Shown here piece after piece: positions 52,071 to 62,160 of a stretch of 64,000 nt of DNA (positions within the stretch are counted from its first letter, which is position 1; the number at the start of each line of letters is the position of its first letter). The position numbers were made by a program, and so were the translations under genes. The notes below the pieces were generated by a model. That model saw only the letters and a list, made by a program, of their open reading frames with translations. It ran no database searches and was not told where the DNA came from. The DNA lies in assembly GCA_018389105.1 (NCBI GenBank), contig JACATO010001526.1, positions 81,232 to 145,231 of the forward strand, written 5' to 3'. The stretch is from Nautilus pompilius (lineage: Eukaryota > Mollusca > Cephalopoda > Nautilida > Nautilidae).

Positions 52071-55000
52071 GGTTTTGTATTATTATCTCGAAGAAAATTA
52101 TAGCAAAAAAAAAAAATAATAATAAAATAAATAAAAATTGAAATTTGAGCCGTTTAAAAGGAAATAGAAAGATGAACTAAATCGGGGGTCTCTTTGGCCC
52201 TTTAATCACGCTGGCTGGTCTTAAGGAGAGATAAACCGCAGCACGAGCTGCTTGAGATTGTTCTGAACACCTAAAACATCCATAGTCAGATTAGATTCAC
52301 TCCATAAATTTCTGAAAGTGAATCAAATAAAGAAGCATTTATTATGGCCTTTGTTATAATAACACACACACAGCAAATGGGCAAATTCCCTTTCTATTTA
52401 AAAGCAGGAAGTCAGAGAGAAGTTTTCCATTCTCGTCAGCAGGCTGATTAACTATAAATCTAAAACTCGATTTATGCGATAATCTCCTGGCTGTTGTTCA
52501 TTTCGTTATTATCCAGTTTCTGGGAGACTCTCCCCTCTCATCAGGGTGATTCCGATCGCACGCAACTGTCACACAGTTAGTTCTTTTGTCACGGGATGGA
52601 TAACTGAGACAAGCATTAGACAATGGGGGAGTTTTCCCTCACGTGACACTCACCGACAAAGATGGACCCGGCGGGATGTTGACGTGAAATATACCAACGG
52701 GAATCGACATCGCATCAAATCTATTAAAGCGCGCACTTTTTTTAGCAGCGATTGCCGATTCCCTCACACCCTTTCCTGCAACAATTACTAGTTTACTGAG
52801 CAGACTATTGGTAGATCAGTGGCTCCTTCCTCGTCTCTACAGAAATACTGACGCGAGATTCAGAGGTTATGGACTGACAGACTTTCTGCCCGAGTCGATC
52901 ACTGCCCTCTACACCAAAAGGAACAACGGGGATGGCGACGGCGGCCTGGTTTGATCGGGGAAAGGGTGTGTGTCCCCTTTTATAGCAGACAGGGCGTATC
53001 CTCCGATCGTCCATAAACCCACGACACTATTAAACAAGCGGGTTGGGAGGCGATGTGAAATCAAAATATGACGTCGACCGGTCATCGCTGGATGACTTGA
53101 AAGAGACTCTTTGGCCGGTGAATATGTACAGCGTACTCTTCTGTTTATTTATTAAATCAGAGAACACGTTCCAGCTGCAGGTATGCGAGCAGTCACCAAA
53201 CGTAAAAGTGTTAGAATTTATAACTTACCCGCACGAGGAGTATCTCTAGCAAGTTAATTTGTAAAAACAGGTCGCTATTTAGATAAAATCTGTCCCCACC
53301 CCCCCCACCACCCCGTTTCAATTATTACAGTATCTCAGGCTTGCAACAATAAACAAATAAATTAAAATCTTGTACACGAAAATTTTGAAAGGACCTATAT
53401 CGGATTCTTGTACAAGCAAACCAGCTGTCAATATTTACTCGCAGAGAGACAAGTTACCGCCGCTATGTTTGTACAGTTCAGTAATAAATTGAACGAAGAT
53501 AAAAGGTCTTTATATATATATCAAGGTGGTGTGTGCGGAGGGTGATAATGCGGGATCATATATTACATACAAAATATGTTTATATTAGTGTGGGATGTCA
53601 GGAAACCATCTGTGGGAGACCCCCGTAGGGCTGAGCATTTTCCTTACACATATTCAGCTTTAAGGCATCTTATAACTTTTATTTTGTTTTCCCCCTCTTT
53701 GCCGTTTTAAAACGAAAAGGACAATGAAAGGTTTATTGATTTATTACAACGACTCGCAGACTGCGAGAGTGACTCCAGCGCTGATGATTTTCTTCGAATG
53801 TTTTGTTTGCGTAAACTGAATCCATGTTGCTTTTTTTTGTGTGTGTGTGTGACAAAATGCACTGAAAGACTGGAATGGATACCCTAACATTGGCTACAGA
53901 GAAAATATCTGCGCAATAACTCAGGAAAATTAACCGAAGCCCACTCTCTCTCTAAGTTAGATGAACGCAAAACGGGCGGATTCGCCATAACTCTACGCTT
54001 TTATCTCGGACCGGACGAGCCAGTGAATTTTAGCCCGGCTGCGACTTACAGAAGGGTCTGCTGCATCATCGTGTGGAGGAGACTCGTCACAAACGTTACG
54101 AAGCACTGCCCGGGCAGGGGGCGCTGTGTAGACCTTTAAGAAAAAGTAAGAACCTTACAAAAAATATCGCTATAACTGCGAGAAAAGCTACCATAAAATT
54201 AAAACTTGTTTGATTCTTTTAATCAGCAAAAAATTAACTAAATGTAAGTAATAGAACAGTAAGTAAATAAACAGTTAAATTGTTATTTAAACAATTATGA
54301 TTTTCGATGAGAACACCAAAACTGCTTATACAGATAGGAGAATATAGAATCAGTAGTGCAGTATTCTTGAATTTGATCGATAAAAATAAAACCTAATTTA
54401 AAATTCTGCGCTAGTTCCCTTTACTTTGTACATTTTATTTATATTACGTGCGAATTTATAGAACCTGCAGGTATTGTAAACACCTTTATCCCGTAATAGC
54501 GAGGATATCTAAGCTCGAAATCCGTAAGCATTAACACCTTGGATTGCCTAAACGCCATGTGAAGTTTAGGATAACCCTTAAAAGGGGAAGTCTCCTGCCA
54601 GAGTTACTTCAGCTTTCCTTCTATGGTGAAGAAAACCCACGGAAGATTTTAAAATATTATTAAGGTTTCTTAAATTTCTTCAAAGTACCTGGCGCCACCT
54701 GGTGCACAGCTAACAATGCACCACAATTAATACAGTTAAGCAAAAAATTATGCAGTAAAATGCTTTGTTTGTTGTTTTGTGAGATTCATGAGTCTAAAAG
54801 AAATATTCCCCGAGTCTTTGATTTTATCTAATGGAATCCAAAACAATGTCTTCAGCCCTTTGTCTACATAGTTTTAGCATGTAAAATACTGGTATTTTGT
54901 TATTAAACCAGAAAAATGTTCAATGACTAGATTGAGTTATGCATCACCAAGTTCAGAACTGCGAGTGATAAGCCTATCTATTTATCTAAGCATTTATCAT

Positions 55001-56999
55001 CATCGCTTTTGTTTGCCAAGATCCCTTCATTACTCTGCGACGTATATGTGATTGGATTGCTTTAAAATTCTGCAAATTCAAATAAATCAAATTTCTAAAT
55101 ATTTCACATCTCCACTTGGCTTGCACCTAGTTGCAATCAATTATTACTTATTTTTTTCCCGAAGCCATCAGAAATGTCGGGGGGAGATGTTAAAGGTCCT
55201 CTCACTATTTGATCAGCGCAATAATGATCATTATAAAATCTTTTAAATACACAACATACGCACCCATCATGTTCTTATCTGCCATTACTTCGATAATCTA
55301 CAACAGAGAAAGTACCTTTCTACTGTTGTCTTCCTAGAAATGCTCGCTTCACCAAATGGCGAATTTTAATGGTTAAAATTTTAAACAGGAAGAAAGTCAT
55401 CTTTCTGAAAGTCGCAGTTCTTATTCCCGGCCTTCAGAGGTCTAACCTATCGTGATGCAAACCCTTAAAAGTGTTAGGAGTTCAAAAACCCCTGCATGTA
55501 CAGCAGGGAAGTTCTCGTGTTTCACTCGATCAGTTGTTAACGACTCGACCTGAAGCGTCCGAGTTTCACTTTAGTCTTTCCCTTGCTACAGAAAAACTCC
55601 ATTCTATCAGCTTCGACAGGGTTAGAAACACTTTCTTGTTGTGGTTGTCATCATCGGTTTCACTCCTGTGAGAGTTCCAAGTTTTTACCATTTTTTTTTT
55701 GGTTTTTTTAAATTCTTTAAACCCACCCTTCAACTTCTAAGAAGCTATACGACGTTCGGCTCCTCCCGTTCAGGAAGTATCGCCTGTAATGAACTCCAGG
55801 TGGCGCGCAAAAGAATCGCTGTCCGTATTTCCAAGCAATCTAGCAAACTCTCCAATAGACTTAAACATTTAATTTTATTTTAATGTCGCCGCACAAGGCC
55901 ATTTGTGAATGACCAACATTTTCAGCTTTATTTTTGTTTTTAATCGTGTAACAACTGGCAGCTTAATAAAAAATTTTCACCTGCGTCAGAACGTCAGATT
56001 CGCTATTCTTCAAAATCGATTGCACGGCCCTTTAACTGCAGAACTGTGGAGAGTCGATCTATGCAAAGGAGGGAAGCGAACGACCATCAAAGAGTAGATT
56101 GGGCGTGAAATGTACGAAGTCGTGTGGACTCTCTCTCTCTCTCGCCTCCTCCTTTGACATACGTATTTGCTTCTTAAGCAATCTTCGACAGCGATTGTTC
56201 CAGAAATCGCAGATTACCTTGACGAGGAAAGCTGCTGGTTCCACGCGAGGAAGAACACACACCTGATAAATATGAATGAAACGACCTTAAGCCGATACAT
56301 TTTAAAACCTGTTTATATCCATTACAGTTTTCAAAGCTGAACACGGGACAGAAGTTCCAGCGGACCTCGCTAGAAGTGAAAAACAAAAGCAACTTAACTT
56401 AAATCTGTAGGCCCTTTTTAAAAACAGTTTCGGTCCCTAAAAGGAACGACCTAAGTCAACAAATAAGTGACCCTAACAAAATATGACCGGTCCTATTTGT
56501 ATCCTTTTCGCTATTTGCTTGTCTTAAATTGTATACACTGGTTACTGTTAATAACCAGTACAGTGATCGTGTTGAGCAAAATCACGACCAGCCAAGAACC
56601 TTTAGCTCAGTAGATGCATTTACCTTTGTCTTGCAATTTTAATGAACGCTTAACTGTTTCATTTCTAGCCGAAATCCATTTATTTTCATCTGCCAAATTG
56701 TAAAGATCCCTTTAAATGATGCAGGTAATGTTTGTTCCTAAAATCGACGGAGATATCGGGTGTAGCTGTCAAAATCTCCTCATACAGTTTTGCTTTAGAA
56801 ACACAATTCGTCACTATCTGACCAGGTAATTTGCCCGCCTGTCAATGCAGTCATTAACTTCGATTGGTATACACCTAAAACTGGGCCTCTGTAGCGCATC
56901 GATATCGCCAGCTGTGCGAAGCGTGATGATTCTCCAACTACGCCGACTTGGTTGGTTGCGATGTCCTCTGCCCGACAGGAGTCGCTACTAGAACTCTCC

Positions 57000-57175
57000 G
57001 TTGTCAGAGGTAGGAGAACACCGGGAGTACCGGGAGGAAACTCGCGCGGCTGACTGATGCAGAAGAGCGAGAGGAAACTATGATGTAGGGGTGGCCACCA
57101 CCCCATTCCGGATCTGGAATCGAAGTCGGGTCCTCGCGCTACAGAGCACCACGCCGATCAAGCATGTTGGCTTGT
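57000..57175 (-). mobile_element. tRNA-derived SINE-like segment, minus strand
   Basis: On the minus strand gacttcgattccagatc (57111-57127) is B-box-like, after a tRNA-like ggtgctctgtagcgcgagg. About 17 of 21 bases around the box match the 5372-5480 copy. Confidence 0.4.
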
Positions 57176-57638
57176 GACCTTAATCATAATTATCACGGAG
57201 AATAACCTTACTTCCTGATCCTCCATTAACAACAAACCAAGCAAGGGAAGGGCCGGCCTATATATACTACAATAATCTGAGGTAGAGATAAATACTGGTA
57301 ACCAAGAGTTTTATAGATGCTTCGTATTGGAAATGTATATTTTAAATAACAAGCATGATTGCATGTTTAGAATTTCCTCAAATTCCCGTCTCATCTATGA
57401 GATTAATCCATAAAATGCATCATACCAACAACCTTTCAGATGAAAGATGATTCCGTCTGCTCCGGTCTCCACCTATACCAAGTTCAAGACGGGTGCGCCA
57501 AGACTCAAATAAGAAAATGTTAACAATACACGTACATTACCTAAAACAAAGGGCTTTTTGGTTACCTGCTCCCTGATGTTGAGAATCGAAAGTAACAAAA
57601 CAGTCAAGTTTTTCTTAACTTAGTTTTAACCAAACGAT

Positions 57639-57644
57639 TTTATT
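57639..57644 (-). terminator. Candidate poly(A) signal for the NK4 gene
   Basis: AATAAA on the minus strand lies about 475 bases past the NK4 stop codon. It is the first clear canonical signal I found downstream. Use is inferred from position only. Confidence 0.45.
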
Positions 57645-58043
57645 TGTCTCAACAACTGAGCGACGACATCTCTTTGGTATATACTTCGACCAGCTGACAG
57701 AACGTCAGGTTCTGCCGCCGTCTCCCTCCCCTGCAGCCAGAGCATCGTCTTATATATATACACCGTTATTTCTTTAATTAATTTCTGTGTCAAGACCTAT
57801 TGAAAACTTTAGGAAAAAAGCGAGAGTTTTTGTTAATAAATCCTTGGTTGGTGGGGGGGGGAATCTTTAAAAAATCTCTGTGGCTTTTGTTGTCTTCTTT
57901 CATAGTCTCTATTTTTGTGTCTTTCTGTCTCTTATGTTGACTAGAATCATAACATCAGACCAGTTAATAACTTAGTGTCGTTTGCCAGGGGGGGGGAGAG
58001 ATATCCGGATCCTAACAACAGTACATGGGGGTGGATCAAACCC

Positions 58044-58070
58044 CTCCACTCCACTCCACTCCACTCCACC
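58044..58070. repeat. (CTCCA)n pentanucleotide microsatellite in the NK4 3' UTR region
   Basis: About five tandem CTCCA units lie 50-75 bases downstream of the NK4 stop codon, probably inside the 3' UTR. Confidence 0.85.
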
Positions 58071-58118
58071 CCACCCCTGGCCGGTAGCTGTCGCCTTCTC
58101 TAGGCCTGGCTCGAGTCC

Positions 58119-58645
58119 TCACCACGCCCGTATCCCCTGGTGTATTTGTTGCTGGACGTAACCAGTCTGCTGCAGCTGGTTGACCGAAGCCACATTACCG
58201 ACCGAGTTATACGACGGAGCCGAATACGCGAAAGGGTTAACGTTGTAGGGCGCCGAATAGGGCGCGTTCACGCTCTGCCCCATGCACGGCTTACCGTCCC
58301 TGACCAGCACGGGCACCGCGACGCGCCTGGGCGGCTGCATGGTAGACAGCTCGAGGCTCTTGTCCTGCCGCTGCCTCTTGCACTTGTACCGTCTATTCTG
58401 AAACCAGATTTTTACCTGGGTCGACGTCAGCTTCAGCATGTTCGCCAGCTGTTCCCTTTCCGGCGCGGACAGGTACCGCTGCTGCTTGAAGCGCCGCTCC
58501 AGTTCGTACACCTGAGCCTGAGAAAACAACACCCGTGGTTTTCGTCGCTGCCTCTGGCGAAGTAGCGGGCACTCGCCGCAGTTCTCCGAGTTGCTCGTCC
58601 CCATCTTCGGCTTCTCGTTTTCTATTTGAGAACACGACGCCTTGC
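58119..58645 (-). CDS. Nkx2-5: NK4/Nkx2-5 (tinman-class) homeobox transcription factor, 3' terminal coding exon
   Basis: This is the last coding exon of an NK2-class homeodomain DNA-binding protein, a nuclear regulator that specifies heart and mesoderm in bilaterians. Counting from the internal Met at 58604, the homeodomain covers residues 20-79 (DNA 58368-58547). It contains [19 protein letters not shown], Trp48 in KIWFQNRR, and Tyr54 (NRRYKCKR), the NK2-class hallmark. The NK2-specific domain follows at residues 93-107 ([15 protein letters not shown]), then a Tyr/Asn/Gln-rich tail and the terminal GIRAW at 58122-58136, which separates Nkx2-5/NK4 from other NK2 genes. The stop is TGA at 58119-58121. 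The frame stays open upstream of Met58604 for 13 residues to a splice acceptor, so that Met is not the likely start. The exon begins with two bases of a split codon (phase 1 intron). The N-terminal exon with the TN repressor motif was not found within the window. Class assignment is very secure; the exact orthologue name rests on GIRAW and homeodomain identity. Confidence 0.96.
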
Positions 58646-58672
58646 CTGCAGTGGAAAGAAGAAGACAGTCAA
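58646..58672 (-). other. Splice acceptor of the NK4 terminal exon
   Basis: On the minus strand a pyrimidine-rich run (gtcttcttctttccactgc) is followed by AG at 58646-58647. Joining there gives an open frame into the homeodomain. An intron just upstream of the homeobox is the usual arrangement in this family. Confidence 0.88.
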
Positions 58673-58870
58673 TAAGAATACCAGCAAAACGCCGCTGCTA
58701 TTAGTAATGAACCAAGCCCTGATATTAAAGAATACCGAACCTGGTTAGACATTAAAGTATAACTATCGCATTATTTGTCAGCCTACTCCGAGTCCGGGTG
58801 GATACAGACAGCATCAACTAAAATGTGCAATTCCAGTCTATTCTCTGCGGTTCGGCCTCGGTGCTAAAAT

Positions 58871-58879
58871 CACTTATCA
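58871..58879 (-). promoter_or_regulatory. GATA plus NK-core composite site near NK4
   Basis: The minus strand reads TGATAAGTG: a GATA site overlapping the AAGTG core bound by NK2-class homeodomains. It sits about 225 bases upstream of the NK4 exon. The match is to core motifs only, and such a 9-mer is expected about 0.5 times in this window by chance. Confidence 0.25.
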
Positions 58880-59437
58880 CAGGTCATCAAATACAAGGTG
58901 GATGGATATGGTTGTTTAAACATATTTCAGATAATGTTTTGAAACAAAAGTAGTGGCGATGAAGACCCTAGCGAATGCTACAAAGAACAGAGACTATGTT
59001 GCACAACTATGACGTACACGAAATTGTTTATCTCCTTCGCAAGAGAGTCATGGCGTCGCCCGTATGTATATGAAAAAATAATTTTAAAAAAGCTTATACA
59101 TTTAAATCTTCTTAAAAATTAAAATACTTCGGAGGGCTATTTCTCTTTGATTCCTGGACCTTTTTAGCCTTCAACGATGATGACAAAGGGGGCCGTTCGG
59201 TAATTTGACAAAATGCGGGGCTAGAATCTTACGCAAATGGGATGTCGGTTGATCGTGAACTTGGAAATAACGGTAGATTACACAAGCTTAAATTAATACA
59301 TGGATAAATTAAACTGGGAAGCTGTCTTAGGTCTTGGTAATAATTCATTCACTCAGTATTAACTACAGAGAGTAATAATATAAATGTATTCCGAATAATT
59401 TAGTAAGTGCGAAAGAAAGCCAAAACTGGTAAGTAAC

Positions 59438-59480
59438 AAAGTATATGACGTCTATTATAGCTCGTGCATACTTTTAATTA
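59438..59480 (+). repeat. Solitary copy of the 32-bp minisatellite unit and its left flank
   Basis: The segment opening acaaagtatatgacgt repeats exactly the 16 bases that open the minisatellite at 13802-13817. Similarity continues in the next ~25 bases (tattatagctcgtgcat against gttatggctcatctaca). It is a lone copy 45 kb away from the array. Confidence 0.65.
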
Positions 59481-59779
59481 AGATTTACTAGTTCTTCAAA
59501 GAACTTAGCCCTGTAATAGCTGGCCCACGTCTACCATAATAACTTTTGAAAATGATTTAATATTAAATAGAACTGCCGTAGAGGAGTATTTACTAAAGCA
59601 ATTAAACATACCATAAATTTACTTTGAGAACAAGTTAACTGGTGAGATTAATACAGATTAAAGTTTCTTTAATTTACATGTTAACTCAAACAAAAACAAA
59701 CCTAAGGAAGGGTTATTGGAATTTAATGGCAGATAATCCTGATATTTTAAATAGTTTAGTATTTTTTATTTAAAATAAA

Positions 59780-60720
59780 ATTTTGATATACCAGACGCAG
59801 AGAAAACTTATGAAGATCACGTCGATACGGAAAATGTGATTTTGAATAAATTGAATTCGTTTACATGTACTAAGGCTGCAGAATCTGATATTTTTCCAAG
59901 AAAACCTAGAAGGAACTACGGATCCTGTGCAAGCCTTTAGGGAAAGTTGTAATTCGCTTAATTCATTTTTATGAAAGATTCTCATTCCCAATAAATGGGA
60001 AACTTCCAATGTTACACCCATTTGTAAAATAATTTTTGGAGTAGTAAAAGTGATCTTGGTAAATTGTAAGCAAGTTAGCTTAATTCCTGTAACAGGCAAC
60101 GATTTATAATCCTTTACCGAAGACAGTTAACAAAAAAACCCCATCTAATTAAAACTAATATCTCAGCCTGGCTTACAATCTAAATTCATAATGGATCTAG
60201 AATTTTTGGAAAAGTTACTCTATGGTAAAATCGAGTTGATGTCGCTTATTCAGACTTCAATAAAGTTTTTGATAAAGGTACACGCAAAAGACCAGTAGAG
60301 AAGATTACAGAACAGGTGATTTTGCTATATTATGAATATTTTAAAAATAAAACTTCTTAGAGAGCAGACAACTAACCAGAATATAATCGCCATACCAACG
60401 AATCTGTGGGGGGGGGTGCGGCAGGAGGCTTGGTCTACTACTGTTTTTGATTTTGGTAAATGATATCGATGTGACTTATGCTAATATTAAAATGTTTTTC
60501 GGATGATACTGAAATATATGGCGGTGTTAACACTAGATATACTATCGTAGATCTATTAGAGGTTTACATTTCTTAATCATTTAGAATACGCCCAATGATC
60601 AAAAATATTAGACTACCACGTTTGGATTTTGGACGATACAGTCCATTAAAATACCGACAAATGTAGTTAATAGTAATAATATTATTCAACTTAAAAATCG
60701 TATAGATGGTCACTTTCTCT
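59780..60720 (+). mobile_element. Decayed CR1/jockey-like LINE, reverse transcriptase fragment
   Basis: Broken plus-strand frames match successive blocks of a non-LTR retrotransposon reverse transcriptase. First comes a linker region ending in ETSNVTPICK and CKQVSLIPVTGN (about 60000-60110), then LEFLEKLLYG (about 60200). The catalytic motif A block VDVAYSDFNKVFDKG is at 60235-60279. A VND stretch (60456-60495) is followed, after a +1 frameshift, by SDDTEIYGG at 60499-60525, the FADD-type motif C with both aspartates kept. Stops and frameshifts occur every 20-60 codons, so the copy is dead. No endonuclease domain, 5' UTR or 3' tail was recognised. The order of blocks makes a LINE origin secure; the clade is an inference. 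Confidence 0.8.
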
Positions 60721-61479
60721 TTCCCGTGTGTCCCTGGATGAGCCATAATGGCTTTCTGCCTTAGATTAAACAGTAGTACTTGTTTGTTTTTCGGGAACAG
60801 TGATTGCTTCGATTCGAGTTATATAAATCCTCCTCCACCTCTGTCACATCTCTCCCTTCTCCGAGTCGCAAGTCTGCTTTAGAATTTCAATGAAACTGTC
60901 TCTCACCCGAGAACAAACTGCACCCTGACATTTCTGCCGAGAGTTCTGAAAAGCCTGTGAAGGATTTTTATGAGAGAAGTGCCCCCAAATTGCTTTGTGT
61001 GCGCATCTGCTGGAAGATAGTGCAAATGGTCAACGACGACGAGATGAGTCGTTCAGCTCCGGACTACTGATGCCAGGTGAGCAGTCGACCGATCAGCCAA
61101 CCGTAAAGCGATAAACTCCAGCGCATCACGAGCTGGCTGGCCCAGCATCAGCTAGAAGGCCAGGTGATTTTCAGCAGTAAGCACTGGACCGTACAGGCCA
61201 AAGACGGAGCAGGTTTCTTTCCTAAATCGATCGTGCTGACGCCACGAGTGTCTTTATCCACTGATGTTTGTTGCGATCGCGGGTTACCTGGCCAAGACCT
61301 GGACCTAAGATATTAATGTAACTATCCATTAGCTCTACTCATGAATGCCAGTAAATATCCCTCGTGCTCCTATCTATTTTAGGGGGGCGGTATACGATAA
61401 AATGATATTACAATTTTCAGTAAGACATTTGGTAAAGAAATGTTTAAGAAATAGATATTTAAAAAAAAAACACAAGGAA

Positions 61480-62160
61480 CACCAGGGCACAGCGAGTAGC
61501 CCGTCAGATCGTCCGCCCACCTGATAGCATCGATTTAAATTATATTAAAGGGGAGCGAAACAGTCGAGACAAATATCGGGCTAATCTAACTTTGATAGCA
61601 TTTCTGGTAGGCACCGAAATACCGGGCAAGTTTCGTAATTGTACCAGACGCCATCTGGCGGATACACACAATCGGAAGATGAGGGGGCGCTTTTCTAGAA
61701 AACAAGCTGTAAATCGCCGGACAAATCTAAGACTGATCAGGTTTTTCTCGCTGAGGATGATAAGTGGCGGGGTAGTTAAACTGTTAGCGCTCTCGCTGGC
61801 TTTGCACGACACGCACTCCTGTAATTTGCAGCGAATTAAGCCGGCCGGCTTATCAGTGGCAGGCGCTCCGATAGCTGGGGCCCAGGGGTGACAGGCGCAT
61901 GTTCCTACAGGCGGCTGCTGTTATACGACGCTTGGAATTGGCACCGGAGTTTTATAGATCCTGGAACGTTTCGGAATCCGACGTGACACACAGGATTTAC
62001 TGGATTGTCTGATCTGGCCTCGGCTCGGGTCAGTAGATACGAGAGAATGCCAAAGATTATGAGATGGTGGAATGGTTCAGAACGAAAATGGTGACGATTT
62101 CCATTACAAAGCGCCCGATCCAACCCGCGCGAGAAAATCAACAACTGTGGGAGGAGGCAC
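61480..62160. other. CpG-rich block upstream of the NK4 exon
   Basis: This stretch is richer in G+C and CpG than its surroundings. Short open frames occur on both strands but none resembles a known protein. It may be a regulatory island or an unrecognised 5' exon region of the NK4 gene. Confidence 0.35.
61758..61767 (+). promoter_or_regulatory. Second GATA plus NK-core composite site
   Basis: TGATAAGTGG lies inside a CpG-rich block. A further inverted GATA site (CTTATCA) is at 61849-61855 and an E-box-like CATCTG is nearby at about 61651. This is a candidate NK4 enhancer by position and motif content only. Confidence 0.25.

Larger units (their letters stand above)
47986..57638. other. Intergenic DNA with CpG-rich patches
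   Basis: No gene was recognised. CpG-rich patches lie at 48400-48960 (with a 184-codon frame that I consider compositional) and 51500-52070. It also holds the SINE-like copy at 57000-57175. Confidence 0.5.
58646..59779. other. NK4 intron or 5' flank without recognised coding sequence
   Basis: This stretch lies upstream of the homeobox exon in its reading direction. I saw no exon resembling the TN domain. It contains a CACTTATCA composite site at 58871-58879 and a solitary minisatellite-like unit at 59438-59480. Confidence 0.6.

Noticed and set aside
56795-57106. 103-codon minus-strand frame rich in Ser
   Set aside because: It overlaps the SINE-like segment and has no recognisable domain. 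More likely a repeat read-through.
58140-58565. 141-codon plus-strand frame over the homeobox
   Set aside because: It is the antisense shadow of the NK4 exon, with no independent support.
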